Origin: a virus
Reading direction: 5' to 3' (one strand)
Virus record (IMG/VR): IMGVR_UViG_3300027898_000018
Location: 1-43,189 of that record
Length of the DNA: 43,189 bases
The notes beneath the pieces were generated by a model, which was given only the letters and a program-made list of their open reading frames with translations, was not told where the DNA came from and did no database searches. Below, in pieces: positions 23,837-32,281 of the stretch (the stretch's first letter is position 1; the number at the start of each line of letters is the position of its first letter). Made by a program: the position numbers and the translations under genes.

Positions 23837-24061
23837 TTAAGCCGGCGGCCAGTTCGAGCGCGTAATGTACTGCTCGAAAAGTTCCAGAATGAGCAAAACT
23901 TCGTTTTTGGAAATGGTGCGGGTGCTGCCCGAATCGTTCACGATCGCAGACGAAAGGTCCACGGTCAGTTCTACGCCGTGCGCGGTGGTGGCGGAGCCTA
24001 CGGCTTCGGTAACCTGTTCGAGGTTATAATCCGCGTTGGCGCCGTAAAGTCTTGTGGCCAT
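23837..24061 (-). CDS. Unknown 74-aa virion-region protein
   Basis: This 74-residue protein begins MATRLYGANADYNLEQVTEAVGS and has a strand-rich middle (VELTVDLSSAIV) and a helical end (NEVLLILELFEQYITRSNW). The start is preceded by GAGAGGAC. It lies just after a strong terminator following the decoration-like gene, and before the 97-aa gene. No family is recognised; a small head or tail component is plausible from position. Confidence 0.7.
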   Translation of the reverse strand: MATRLYGANADYNLEQVTEAVGSATTAHGVELTVDLSSAIVNDSGSTRTISKNEVLLILELFEQYITRSNWPPA

Positions 24062-24086
24062 ATTTCACTAGTCCTCTCGTAAAAAA

Positions 24087-24123
24087 CGGGCGGTGAAACC
24101 CCTGGAGCCCTTCTCACCGCCCG
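24087..24123 (-). terminator. Rho-independent terminator after the capsid genes
   Basis: On the minus strand CGGGCGGTGA and TCACCGCCCG form a perfect 10-bp stem around a 17-base loop. Six T follow (24086-24081). It lies directly downstream of the decoration-like gene and would lower transcription of tail genes relative to capsid genes. Confidence 0.85.
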
Positions 24124-24136
24124 CGACCCGTAATCG

Positions 24137-24673
24137 TTACTGCTTGGCGTATTTGGCTTTGAGGCTAACGTACCCTTGAGCGGCGAGGATGGTGCTCACG
24201 GTGACCACGATATCGAGATCGATCATCGGGTCGGCCGAGAGACCGATCGCCTGCCAGAGCGGGAGCTCTTGCTTAGCAATGGTGTTGGAGCCCGACTGGT
24301 TCACGATATCCGTGGGACCAGTGGCCGAAGCGGTCGAGAGCGCCGAGGCGAAGAACGCCGCCGAGATGGCCGCACTCGCGTTCGCGGCCGAGAGGCCCGC
24401 GCCCACGGGGATGAACGTCGGCCAGTACACGCCAACGTTTACCGCCGAGCTCGCGCCGAGGCTGTCGCACTGGAAGCTGAGCGAAGATACGCGCGCATTC
24501 GAGGGCACTTGGCAGAGACGATAGGTAGAACCTACCGCGTCCGTCGAAGACCCGGATTGCACGTAACCCTCAGATTCAAGAATTTCGCCCCCGTCAACGT
24601 AGGCATCGGTGAGGATTTTCGGAACCGCGTCCCGGTTCGAGATGACCGTAGATTTTAGATTGAAGCTAGACAT
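24137..24673 (-). CDS. Capsid decoration-like or minor head protein, 178 aa
   Basis: The start is preceded by AAGGAG. The product is Ala/Ser-rich and beta-rich, with STYRLCQVPSNARVSSLSFQCD and ASSAVNVGVYWPTF, and then an acidic DPMIDLDIVVTVSTILAAQGYVSLKAKY end. Proteins of this size and pattern commonly follow the major capsid gene in phages of this capsid type and are decoration or minor head proteins. The strong ribosome site and downstream terminator suggest high expression together with the capsid. Confidence 0.7.
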   Translation of the reverse strand: MSSFNLKSTVISNRDAVPKILTDAYVDGGEILESEGYVQSGSSTDAVGSTYRLCQVPSNARVSSLSFQCDSLGASSAVNVGVYWPTFIPVGAGLSAANASAAISAAFFASALSTASATGPTDIVNQSGSNTIAKQELPLWQAIGLSADPMIDLDIVVTVSTILAAQGYVSLKAKYAKQ

Positions 24674-24696
24674 ATTAAAATTCTCCTTCGCCTAAA

Positions 24697-25599
24697 TTAG
24701 CGAGCCCAAACTTGAACAACTTTTTTCTCTTCGAGGCGCGTGCCGCCGAAGGTGCCCATCACGTACGCTTGGTACGGGAGGGAGCGAAGGTCTTTGCGCT
24801 GGGACACGTCGGTCACCATGTCCATCCAGATACCGGCGTAAGCGCCCGACTTAGCCCACACGGGGAGCATGGTCGAAGTGCCCGACAAATCGTCCACGCC
24901 GGTGCTCACCAGCTCCGTATGGATGAAATCGATACCGAGGAAGCGCGTAATTTTGCCTTCCACCATTACCGGCTTGTCGTTGAACTCGGTGCTGATCACT
25001 TGCACTTCCGCGAGGAGCGAGTCGTGGTTCACGCCGTTGATCGCCATGTAGATGGCGTCGGCGTCGAGGTCCACGTAGTTGCTCATGAGGATTTGCTTGG
25101 CTTTACGAAGCTTGGCCACCGTGAGGTTGGTAGCGGAAGCGGCGCCTTGGGCCACCGATACGATTTGGCTCGAAGGAACCGAAACCGACGTGGTGCCGTT
25201 GTTGCCGGTGTAGTTAGCACCAAGCAGGCCGTTGAGGATCTCTTGGTCCTTAGCGCGACCCATAGCGTAAACGCTGTTGGTCACGTAGGAACTCATGGGA
25301 TCGATCAAGAGGCGAAGCTTGTCGAAAGAATCGAGAAGCTGGGCAAGATCGTAATCCTGGGGGAAAACCCAACGACGGTCGGTAGGAGCGTCCGTGGGGC
25401 TGATCGGCTGGTAGCGGCCGGTCACTTTGTTCGCGTTGATCGCGCCGAACTGGTCAACAGGGGACGCCTGCGAACCGACGTGGTTGCCGCTCATTACCGC
25501 CATCGAAAGGCGGCTGCCTTTTTGCTGGAGCTTGAGTTGGATGTTGGAGCTAAATTGCTCAACGTAGAAGAGCGGAATCCCAGAATTTACACCGGCCAT
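24697..25599 (-). CDS. Major capsid protein
   Basis: The start chosen is ATG 25599, because GGAGG stands five bases upstream; this removes 12 residues of the longer open frame and gives 300 aa. Motifs typical of a podoviral HK97-fold capsid family are visible: YVEQFSSNIQLKLQQKGSRL, then ISPTDAPTDRRWVFPQDYDLAQLLDSFDKLRLLIDP, YAMGRAKDQEILNGLLG, and later VEGKITRFLGIDFIHTE. The end YAGIWMDMVTDVSQRKDLRSLPYQAYVMGTFGGTRLEEKKVVQV fits the C-terminal A-domain of this group. It follows a scaffold gene after a 195-base gap that contains small inverted repeats and no gene. Confidence 0.92.
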   Translation of the reverse strand: MAGVNSGIPLFYVEQFSSNIQLKLQQKGSRLSMAVMSGNHVGSQASPVDQFGAINANKVTGRYQPISPTDAPTDRRWVFPQDYDLAQLLDSFDKLRLLIDPMSSYVTNSVYAMGRAKDQEILNGLLGANYTGNNGTTSVSVPSSQIVSVAQGAASATNLTVAKLRKAKQILMSNYVDLDADAIYMAINGVNHDSLLAEVQVISTEFNDKPVMVEGKITRFLGIDFIHTELVSTGVDDLSGTSTMLPVWAKSGAYAGIWMDMVTDVSQRKDLRSLPYQAYVMGTFGGTRLEEKKVVQVWAR

Positions 25600-25794
25600 T
25601 GTGGCCTCCATTTTTGAAACAATTATTGGTTCCAAAAAGAGGCTTATCCTTGCGGGGCCGACTTTATTCCGCGCATACCGGCGGAGCGGTATCCCACTAT
25701 TCGGGACGGTCAGCCGGGGCGCTTAACCCTTATCGGCTTGAAAGTAAACTCAGGATGAGGCACATCCCCACCCCGAGTCAATAGGCCGCGTGAA

Positions 25795-26736
25795 TTAAAT
25801 ATTTACCGTGCCCTGGTAAGCCTGCTCGTGGAGCCGCTGCCAGGTAGCTTTGGCTTCGGCTTCGCCGTTCATTAAACGCTGGCCGAAATCTTTATCCGCC
25901 ATGAGCTCGGAAATCCTTGATTTGGCCGAAGCGGGCTCGAGCGGCGTATTCGCCCGTTGACCTTGGACGAAAGCGCTTTCCCCGACCGATTTTCCAATCG
26001 AGGCGAGCAGTTTCATGGTGTCGGCGTGTCCAAGAGCGGCCGAGAGAGCATCGATTTTTTTCGCATCCAGCCCCATTCGGCGCGCGGCGTCGGCGGCGAT
26101 GTTCCGATTGCTATCGTAGGCGGCGCCCCACTCTTTCTGGAGGGCGGTTTGCTGGTCGTTGAAAGCGGCGGTGGCTTGGGCCTTTTGCGCCTCCATTACC
26201 TTCTGGATATAGGCGCCATCGGTCGCGGCCAACTTTTGCGCTTGCGCTTTGGTGAGCCCCATTTCATGGGCGGCTTTGAGGAAACCCTCGAGGCGCGCGG
26301 CGTCGCCGCCCTCTTTAGGCATTTCGATTCCGTAATCCTTGGGATCTTTCGGGGCGCCGATACGCTCGTAAATGGCTCGGCCTTCCGCCGTGAGCGCCCC
26401 TTTGTCATCGTAGAAACTCTCCGGTAACTTGAGAAGCCGATCTTGCGGCACGCCTTGGAGCTTCTCGAGGTTGCGATACGCATCGGCGAGGGAACTCGGG
26501 TCTTTGAAGCCCTTATTTCCGAGGTAACCTTTTAAATCGTCGTTGAACCCGGCCATCCAAGAGCCCGGATTCACCGTTTCGGTGGTGGCGGGAGCCGCGC
26601 CGGTAGTAGTGGCCGGCGCGGCCTGGGTGGACGTGGCCGACATAGCGGCACTGGTGGATGCGGGCGTAGCGGGCGCCGCAGGTGACGTGGCAGTAGCAGG
26701 CGTGGCGGGTGCAGCGGGGGTCGCGGTGGTGCTCAT
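25795..26736 (-). CDS. Scaffolding protein
   Basis: This 313-aa protein is probably the internal capsid scaffold. The first 55 residues are a low-complexity Ala/Thr/Pro/Ser region. A structured part follows (SWMAGFNDDLKGYLGNKGF, PSSLADAYRNLEKLQGVP, RLLKLPESFYDDKG, PKDYGIEMP) that is typical of phage scaffolds located before the capsid gene. The second half is charged and helical (AQKAQATAAFNDQQTALQKEW) and ends with a basic segment. It lies between the Bbp19-like gene and the capsid gene. Confidence 0.87.
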   Translation of the reverse strand: MSTTATPAAPATPATATSPAAPATPASTSAAMSATSTQAAPATTTGAAPATTETVNPGSWMAGFNDDLKGYLGNKGFKDPSSLADAYRNLEKLQGVPQDRLLKLPESFYDDKGALTAEGRAIYERIGAPKDPKDYGIEMPKEGGDAARLEGFLKAAHEMGLTKAQAQKLAATDGAYIQKVMEAQKAQATAAFNDQQTALQKEWGAAYDSNRNIAADAARRMGLDAKKIDALSAALGHADTMKLLASIGKSVGESAFVQGQRANTPLEPASAKSRISELMADKDFGQRLMNGEAEAKATWQRLHEQAYQGTVNI

Positions 26737-26760
26737 GATTGGGGCTCCGGGGGTTGGGGT

Positions 26761-27051
26761 TTAGGGTTTTGGGGTTTCTTGCATCGTAACGGGTCGCGCG
26801 TGTTTTTCAAGTAGCTCATCGGCGTTCATGGTCAGAAATTCTTGGATTCGCAGCCACACTTCTCTTCGCCCTTCCATAAGAGCGTGCGCTCGAGGATCGG
26901 TGTGAAAAGTGCTCTCATTGGCCCGGCAGAATTTCGCTAAATCCGCCATAACTATGTCTACGAAGGGGCCTTTGGGGTCGAAAACTCGGCCGAACGCAAT
27001 TCCGCGCTCGTGGTAGTAATCTCGGAGTTTGGATTTTTCCTGGATTCTCAC
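26761..27051 (-). CDS. Bbp19-like phage structural-region protein
   Basis: This 96-aa protein begins with GTG at 27051, four bases before the portal stop, with AGGG upstream. It shows the pattern RVFDPKGPFVDIVMADLAKFCRANESTFH, followed by DPRAHALMEGRREVWLRIQEFL. This is the signature of the Bordetella phage Bbp19 family, a small protein found between portal and scaffold in many podoviruses. Its biochemical role is not established. Confidence 0.83.
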   Translation of the reverse strand: MRIQEKSKLRDYYHERGIAFGRVFDPKGPFVDIVMADLAKFCRANESTFHTDPRAHALMEGRREVWLRIQEFLTMNADELLEKHARPVTMQETPKP

Positions 27052-27054
27052 TCT

Positions 27055-28755
27055 TTATCCCTGCGGGGTTGGGGTGGGGGCCGCTTGTGCTTGCGCCTTC
27101 ATAACCCCGGCCGCCGCCGGCGCGGCCTGAATAGCCTGTTGGATCTTCTGCTGCTTGGCGTGCTCCTCTTTGAGCTTAGCCACATCGTCTTTGGACCGAA
27201 TCCAGCTTGCCGGCGTGCCGTTGATGCTGGCGATTATGGGCGCCGCAATGTCGAAATCGATGTAGAAAAGATAGGATGGATCTTGAGTCGCTTGCGCGAG
27301 CTCCATAAGGGTCTGCACGGTGCGTTGAGCCCCGGCAGCCCATTCGGCTTTTTGCGTGCGCGTGATAGGAGAATCGTAAATTGTCTTATACTGACCCTTC
27401 GCTTCTTTCATCAGACCCGTTTGCGGCGGAAGTTTCCCCATCGCCGAGAGAAGATCGAGCTCCCGATCAATCATCGGCCCAAGATATTCCGATTGCTGAC
27501 GACCAATAGTGGGAGCAAGTAGAATCCCTTTTTCCCGAGTGCGCTCTAGTACTTCTGTTGCTGTCATCTGCGGATTTTCGGTTAACACCTGAAAGAGAGA
27601 AATCAGAAAAGAGTCGTTGATGAGGTTGCGCTCATCTTCCATGACCTCTTTACCCATGGCGAGGTTGCCAGTGGGGAGAGGCTGGATAAGGAGTCGGCCC
27701 TCGGCACTTACGCCGCCCGCATTGATTGCGCCCGGGGCGAGAGAGAAACCATCGATTACGCCGTCATCGTGGGCCAGAAGTACCGGGTCCACCACGCGGT
27801 GCCCTTGCTTGAGCATCGTCTTTTTCTGTTCGTTAAGGGTCTTGAGGCTAGGCAGTACGTCCATAGCAATTGATCGGCCATAAGCTTCATTCGGCGCCTG
27901 ATAGTAGCGAGAAATGGCGTAGGGGAAGTTGGTGTACCCGCCGCGCTTTACGATTTTGCGTCCTTCGATCGAGATGTAGATCGATTGGTACTCCATGCCT
28001 TTGTAATCTCGGCGGTCCATGTCGCGGTCTTCGTTCGGCATGACCCAATGGAGGAAGAAAAACTGGCGGTCGGGAAACCGGTCTTTCACCGTAATAATGT
28101 TCGCCGGGCAATCGTCACCGAACATTTGGTATGCCTGGCGCGCCGTCATCATGAAATGGCGGCAATTGCGGTCTACTAGCCCTTGGTGATTCTCTTGGAG
28201 ATAGCACTCGCCAAGGTGGACATGGCGATAGCGAAGGCCAGGGGTACCAGCAAGACGATCAATAAAAAGCACGCCAGTGCCGTAAGCACCGAGTGAGAGG
28301 TATTGACCCTGGTTTTGAGCGGCGAAGTTACTCTTCGGGCTATAACGTTCCTCAAAGAGGACGTTATTCGCCCGCTCGTACCAGAGACGCGTTGCTTTAT
28401 CTTTGAGAAGGTTATCATCGGATGGTTTGATCTGGTGCCAAAACTGATCGCGTGGAGTAAGAAGAGAATCGAGAATAGCTCCAAAACGTTGCAGAGCCAG
28501 AATACCAGTAGAATCGTATACCTCGAAGTTCCTTTTATCTCCCTGCATGTTTAGTTGGGAGAAGTTCTGAAAGAGCCAGCTCTCCATGGGAAAGATGCGC
28601 TGGGCGATTTCGGTCCAATGGCTATTCCAATTGCCCCGCAGGCCGAAAAGGTACTGCCAATCCGTAATTAACTTACCGACCAATTCGTCGTCTTCGGACG
28701 ATTGGCGGTCAAAAGAACCCGAAGATGGCGGCGCAAGGTAGTCGGCTGTACGCAT
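27055..28755 (-). CDS. Portal (head-tail connector) protein
   Basis: This 566-aa protein forms the DNA entry ring of the capsid. The sequence fits the podoviral head-tail connector family: NWNSHWTEIAQRIFPMESWLF, STGILALQRFGAILDSLLTPRDQFWH, AAQNQGQYLSLGAYGTGVLFIDR, then RYYQAPNEAYGRSIAMDVLPSLKTLN and a long helical MTATEVLERTREKG...LGPMIDRELDLL stem. The C-terminus is Ala/Gln/Pro-rich and disordered. The ATG follows the previous stop directly (TAAATG) behind GGGGAG. Confidence 0.94.
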   Translation of the reverse strand: MRTADYLAPPSSGSFDRQSSEDDELVGKLITDWQYLFGLRGNWNSHWTEIAQRIFPMESWLFQNFSQLNMQGDKRNFEVYDSTGILALQRFGAILDSLLTPRDQFWHQIKPSDDNLLKDKATRLWYERANNVLFEERYSPKSNFAAQNQGQYLSLGAYGTGVLFIDRLAGTPGLRYRHVHLGECYLQENHQGLVDRNCRHFMMTARQAYQMFGDDCPANIITVKDRFPDRQFFFLHWVMPNEDRDMDRRDYKGMEYQSIYISIEGRKIVKRGGYTNFPYAISRYYQAPNEAYGRSIAMDVLPSLKTLNEQKKTMLKQGHRVVDPVLLAHDDGVIDGFSLAPGAINAGGVSAEGRLLIQPLPTGNLAMGKEVMEDERNLINDSFLISLFQVLTENPQMTATEVLERTREKGILLAPTIGRQQSEYLGPMIDRELDLLSAMGKLPPQTGLMKEAKGQYKTIYDSPITRTQKAEWAAGAQRTVQTLMELAQATQDPSYLFYIDFDIAAPIIASINGTPASWIRSKDDVAKLKEEHAKQQKIQQAIQAAPAAAGVMKAQAQAAPTPTPQG

Positions 28756-29010
28756 TTAGCTCCCCAACAGCGTTCGGCTGGTAGTGGTCGGTTGTTCCAA
28801 AACGCCGGCGCCGCCCGAAATAACGGAACTGGTACTGGCTGCCTGCTTTTCTTGGTCTAGGGTTTGGGCCGACGCGGTCGCGCTTGCTTGGGCTTGGGTG
28901 GGGGTTTGAGAAAGGGCGCTCGGGGCTTGAAGCTTAGGCTGCTCCGGGGTGGAGAACAATTGCCCGACGTTGTGAAAGAAATCTCCCACGGCTGATACGG
29001 TGCCACTCAT
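28756..29010 (-). CDS. Unknown 84-aa low-complexity protein
   Basis: The product is rich in Ala, Ser, Thr and Gln (SALSQTPTQAQASATASAQT, then QEKQAASTSSVISGGAGVLEQP) and ends TTTSRTLLGS. It lies between a small membrane protein and the portal; its start overlaps the upstream stop as ATGA and its stop abuts the portal ATG. Short Ala/Gln-rich proteins at this location occur in several podoviruses without known role. Expression coupling suggests a structural or assembly function. Confidence 0.7.
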   Translation of the reverse strand: MSGTVSAVGDFFHNVGQLFSTPEQPKLQAPSALSQTPTQAQASATASAQTLDQEKQAASTSSVISGGAGVLEQPTTTSRTLLGS

Positions 29011-29195
29011 TTTCCGTGGTGCTCCAATTGCTTGGCGGCGTCGTGCTCCAGCTTCACCCGCCGAATGCGATATTTCAAATCGCGTTCATTGTCTTCGCGT
29101 TTAAAATCTCCGCGGACACTTTTAGTGCCAAACCACAAGACGCCGGCGCCCAAAAGTAAAACGGTGGCGGGCCAAACTACAATCGCGATCAACAT
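29007..29195 (-). CDS. Small membrane protein with basic helical tail (62 aa)
   Basis: One N-terminal membrane span (LIAIVVWPATVLLLGAGVLWF) is followed by a strongly charged helix (KREDNERDLKYRIRRVKLEHDAAKQLEHHGK). This resembles i-spanin or holin-type topology, N-in with a cytoplasmic or periplasmic helix. It is encoded between TerL and portal, which is the position of the T7 holin-like gene 17.5 relatives in some phages. It might be the missing inner-membrane spanin or a holin. The start lies right after the TerL stop behind GGGGG. Confidence 0.65.
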   Translation of the reverse strand: MLIAIVVWPATVLLLGAGVLWFGTKSVRGDFKREDNERDLKYRIRRVKLEHDAAKQLEHHGK

Positions 29196-30764
29196 TCATT
29201 TGCCCCCAAAAAGTTTGTAATCTAGGCCACTCGCTACACGGTTCTTGCGAGCCGGATTCTTTCTTGCAAGTTTGGAGTCATATCGGGCGAGCGTCAAGTG
29301 GAAAGTCAAGGCCAATGCATCCGCATGGTTCGGGCTCGCGATTCCGCGCTTCTTCATCTTTTCCTTGCTCTCGAGCTTAATCTTGTCTTCGCGGCCCACG
29401 AACTCATACTCGGGCGCCGCGAGGTCGGTGATTAGGAACTGATTCGAATCGATCATGGCCCCGTTGAGCCATTCTCTCATCTTTGCCCAAATCTCTGTGC
29501 GGTGGTCAACGTATGTGGGATCTTTAGACTCGGTGCCAAACCCGCATTCATGTACCACATACCCCCGCTCACGGAGGCGGTCAATGATCCCCGCCCCCGC
29601 CCCTGAGTCGATGAAAACCCCGTCGGGTTCAAACTCGTCAATCATCTCGGCGACTTTATTCGCTACTCGCATGTTATCGGCAGATTTCATTTCTATCACG
29701 GGATAGCTGCGCGCATCGCGCCCGCGGCGCATACGAATTACGGTTACGTCATCACCGAAGCGCGCGGGGTCCACGCCCATCACCAACGCGGCGTGATCGT
29801 CCATGCGATCTAGCTCGCGTATTTGCGCGTCCGCGATAGCTTGTCTGCTGACAAACTGGCTGTCACCCTGCGAGGGGAATTGCCCGAGGACTTCTACCTT
29901 CGCGGTGTCGGAATCCACCCCGTGCTTGGCGATGATCTCGTCAAAAATGGCGGTATCGAGGCCGTCCACGGTACGGCTGTCGATTTGGCGCGTGTTCCAG
30001 TAGTTCCGGTACTTGTGAAATATCTCAAAAAACGGCCCGGTGTTCTTCCGTGGGTTGGAGAAACAGAAGAAAAACCGATACGGGGTAAGGTCCGTGAAGA
30101 AACCATCGGATACATCAAAAATCTTCTGTGGTATTCCTGACGCCTCGTCGAAAATCAATAGCATTCCAATACTCGAGTGCTCCCCGGCGAAACTATCCGG
30201 GGAATCTTCCGACCAAAGTAGACCTTGGCAAAAATACTTGCCCGAGTCGATTTTGAGTGCCTTGCGAAGTTCCGCCGCAAACCACTCGGTTGGAGTTATC
30301 TTTTTCTGCGTCCGCTCAAAAAAGTAGCTGTTGATGGACATGCTGATCCACTTGCCGATTTCAGCAAAGGTCTTACCGGTAAGCTGGGCATCCGTGTTTG
30401 CGCTGATCACCGACGTTCCGCCCACCACGCAGCTCATGAACCAGCAAGTGACCATGGCCACAAACGCGGATTTACCAATTCCGCGGCCGGAAGCGACGCC
30501 GCACTTATAGACCGTGGGGTTCTCCCCGCGAGCGACTCGCTCCAAGTTTTCCCTAATGTGCGCCCCGAGCTTCTTCAACTCCTCGGTCTGCCATTTGTTG
30601 GGGCCGTCCCGATTGGCTAAAGGCGTGTTCTTAACTCGCCACGGAAATGCGTACATACAAAACGTGTACGGATCGTTTTTTATTTCTGGGCTTAGCAGTT
30701 TTGCTAAAATGCGGGCGGTGTCTTCCGGCCGTACCGTGGGGGTGGAGGTTGTTCTATTAGCCAT
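29196..30764 (-). CDS. terL: Terminase large subunit
   Basis: This 522-aa protein is the DNA-packaging motor. The ATPase domain has Walker A GRGIGKS at 93-99, Walker B LLIFDEA at 202-208 and a coupling motif FSNPRK near 235. The RNase H-like nuclease has D332 in GVDPARFGDD, D386 in FIDSGAGAG and D482 in PNHADAL. All expected residues are present and the length is normal. An HNH gene lies 18 bases upstream and TerS beyond it. The packaging type (pac, cos or terminal repeat) cannot be decided from the protein by eye. Confidence 0.96.
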   Translation of the reverse strand: MANRTTSTPTVRPEDTARILAKLLSPEIKNDPYTFCMYAFPWRVKNTPLANRDGPNKWQTEELKKLGAHIRENLERVARGENPTVYKCGVASGRGIGKSAFVAMVTCWFMSCVVGGTSVISANTDAQLTGKTFAEIGKWISMSINSYFFERTQKKITPTEWFAAELRKALKIDSGKYFCQGLLWSEDSPDSFAGEHSSIGMLLIFDEASGIPQKIFDVSDGFFTDLTPYRFFFCFSNPRKNTGPFFEIFHKYRNYWNTRQIDSRTVDGLDTAIFDEIIAKHGVDSDTAKVEVLGQFPSQGDSQFVSRQAIADAQIRELDRMDDHAALVMGVDPARFGDDVTVIRMRRGRDARSYPVIEMKSADNMRVANKVAEMIDEFEPDGVFIDSGAGAGIIDRLRERGYVVHECGFGTESKDPTYVDHRTEIWAKMREWLNGAMIDSNQFLITDLAAPEYEFVGREDKIKLESKEKMKKRGIASPNHADALALTFHLTLARYDSKLARKNPARKNRVASGLDYKLFGGK

Positions 30765-30782
30765 ATGGCATGATGCCGACTC

Positions 30783-31229
30783 TTAACGGGCGTGGCAATT
30801 GTTTTTGCGTTTATTGGCTTCTCGATGTTTATCCCGGCAAATACGACATTGGCGCATGTTCCGGTACCGGTAGGTGTTTTTCTCGGAGTATTTGTGGCCG
30901 GAGGGGCAATGCGTGATTCGCTGCTTTGCTCCTCGCCCCTTCCTCGCCATGTCTTGGAGGTTGTCTTTACACGTTCCGAGGAACAAATGTTTGGGGTTTA
31001 TGCAGCTTCGCACGTCGCACTTGTGAAGTACTAAAAGCCCCGCGGGAACTTTCCCAACATTATGCTCCCAAGAGTAGCGGTGCGCCTGTCTTGAAGTGCT
31101 GAACGGCGAGCGCACGATTCCATACCCCGTTACGTCGTTTATAAAGTGCGCCCAAATCCAGCATCCGGTCTTTTTGTTTACTTTGTACCGCTCGCTGAAT
31201 GGCGGCGGCTTTGGTCCTTTTTTCTTCAT
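30783..31229 (-). CDS. HNH endonuclease between terminase genes
   Basis: This is a 148-aa HNH endonuclease. The start chosen is ATG 31229, with AAGG upstream; a longer TTG start is less likely. The N-terminal part has a NUMOD-like GCWIWAHF..DVTGYG, then AHRYSWEHNVGKVPAGLLVLHKCDVRSCINPKHLFLGT, which carries the HNH signature (H...C..R.C..P.HL). A C-terminal zinc-finger-like segment follows (HCPSGHKYSEKNTY, CRICR). It shares this tail with the HNH protein at 42236. HNH proteins beside terminases can either assist packaging or be selfish homing enzymes. The 158-base gap to TerS contains no gene. Confidence 0.88.
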   Translation of the reverse strand: MKKKGPKPPPFSERYKVNKKTGCWIWAHFINDVTGYGIVRSPFSTSRQAHRYSWEHNVGKVPAGLLVLHKCDVRSCINPKHLFLGTCKDNLQDMARKGRGAKQRITHCPSGHKYSEKNTYRYRNMRQCRICRDKHREANKRKNNCHAR

Positions 31230-31387
31230 CTGGGCCTTATACCAAAAAATTTTCAAAAATTTTTGGAAACTCGGCTAATCAGAAAAATTAAACATTTGTT
31301 AGGCAAAGGTAAGGTTAATAGGGCAGCGGCCAAAAGCTTGGGGTACGCCCACTACCACCCCCGGGGTCTAAGGATTCCTTCGTGCAA

Positions 31388-31936
31388 TCATATCAAGTCT
31401 TCTAGTTCTGCTGGAATATCGCCGAGACCTTCCAAACTCGAAGAAAGTGACGCTCCAGAATCCTCTACAACCGACGATCTATCTTCCAAAGCTACCTCAG
31501 CATGGGGAACAACGTTGCCCTTTGCTTCTATAACCGACATGACGCGATTCTCGGCAGCCAACAGAACGGAGGATAGGTCTAAATGAGTAACGTTTATATT
31601 AAGGTTGTCGCCATACTTCGAAGGATTCATTTTACTGGCAACCCATTTCGCATTGTCGCTCCAAACGCGGGCCTTTTGCGTGAGCGCAATCGTGTCTGCG
31701 CCGTCTGTACAATGCATAAGCTCATCTACTAATTGATGCGCCCAATACACACGTGCCTGTTGAACATTTTTATCGAATTGGGGGTCTATAGAAGCGGCCC
31801 AATAGTAGTGATTAATCGAAATGCCCAATTTATCGCATAGTTCTTTAATTGGACGACCTTCTACAATGCCGTTGCAGATAAAAGCTTGGGCGTCGGCGTT
31901 TAAAGGTTGAACTCGTTGGGCAGGGGAAGCGGGCAT
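31388..31936 (-). CDS. terS: Terminase small subunit
   Basis: This 182-aa protein should recognise the packaging site. An N-terminal helix-turn-helix region is visible (IVEGRPIKELCDKLGISINHYYWAAS). It is followed by the helical oligomerisation part (VYWAHQLVDELMHCTDGADTIALTQKARVWSDNAKWVASKMNPSKYGDN) that is typical of TerS. The C-terminal third is acidic and Ser-rich. It is the first gene of the leftward late unit. Its promoter is not obvious by eye in the AT-rich divergent region upstream, and its ribosome site is weak. Confidence 0.88.
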   Translation of the reverse strand: MPASPAQRVQPLNADAQAFICNGIVEGRPIKELCDKLGISINHYYWAASIDPQFDKNVQQARVYWAHQLVDELMHCTDGADTIALTQKARVWSDNAKWVASKMNPSKYGDNLNINVTHLDLSSVLLAAENRVMSVIEAKGNVVPHAEVALEDRSSVVEDSGASLSSSLEGLGDIPAELEDLI

Positions 31937-31963
31937 TTAATCAATTTAAAGGACAATCCACGC

Positions 31964-31978
31964 TATTTAAATTTAATT
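31964..31978. promoter_or_regulatory. ATTTAAATTTAATT motif in divergent promoter region
   Basis: TATTTAAATTTAATT lies between the divergent TerS and lipoprotein genes, five bases before a TAGTTG that overlaps the rightward -35 box. The same motif occurs twice near 33.36-33.39 kb. It is a candidate protein-binding site shared by two control regions. Confidence 0.55.
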
Positions 31979-31985
31979 CTTTTAG

Positions 31986-32014
31986 TTGACGTGATGCATT
32001 AAGATTGATACACT
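31986..32014 (+). promoter_or_regulatory. Rightward early promoter
   Basis: TTGACG (31986-31991) and TACACT (32009-32014) are 17 bases apart. They match sigma-70 consensus at five and four positions. Transcription would start near 32021 and first reach the lipoprotein gene at 32039. TAGTTG at 31983-31988 overlaps the -35 box and may be an operator half-site. Confidence 0.65.
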
Positions 32015-32038
32015 GCAACAAGTAAACGGAGAACACGA

Positions 32039-32248
32039 ATGAAACTCTTAATCGTCATTATTAGCTTGCTTTTCACTATCGCTTTAACTTCCTGCGCCGC
32101 CAAACAATCCAAGCCCGAAGTCATCGACGAAGAGTCGGGATATACCCAACGTGAATTGGATGAATGCGCCGTTATCGTCGAATCCAATCAAACGTCTTGT
32201 GATCCGGACGGCGATATCGCTAGTGGCGATATTGACGCTGCAATTTAA
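32039..32248 (+). CDS. Small lipoprotein, first gene of the early unit
   Basis: This 69-aa protein has a lipoprotein signal peptide (MKLLIVIISLLFTIALTSC, lipidated Cys 19). Ala at +2 would send it to the outer membrane in enterobacteria. The mature part is short and acidic (SGYTQRELDECAVIVES...SCDPDGDIASGDIDAAI) with two Cys that may form a disulfide. The start follows ACGGAG and a good promoter. Small, early, outer-membrane lipoproteins in phages (Llp of T5, for example) block receptors and prevent superinfection; that role is inferred here from location and expression only. Confidence 0.82.
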   Translation: MKLLIVIISLLFTIALTSCAAKQSKPEVIDEESGYTQRELDECAVIVESNQTSCDPDGDIASGDIDAAI

Positions 32249-32281
32249 TTTCCCAACCCAAACACAACTAAAACGGAGAAA

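Noticed and set aside
24712-25617. 301-codon plus-strand frame
   Set aside because: It is antisense to the capsid gene and its composition (His/Val/Arg/Gly-rich) is that of a shadow.
24697-25635. Longer capsid start (312 aa)
   Set aside because: The GGAGG for the internal ATG at 25599 lies inside the first codons of the longer version, and the shorter start is the usual type for this capsid family.
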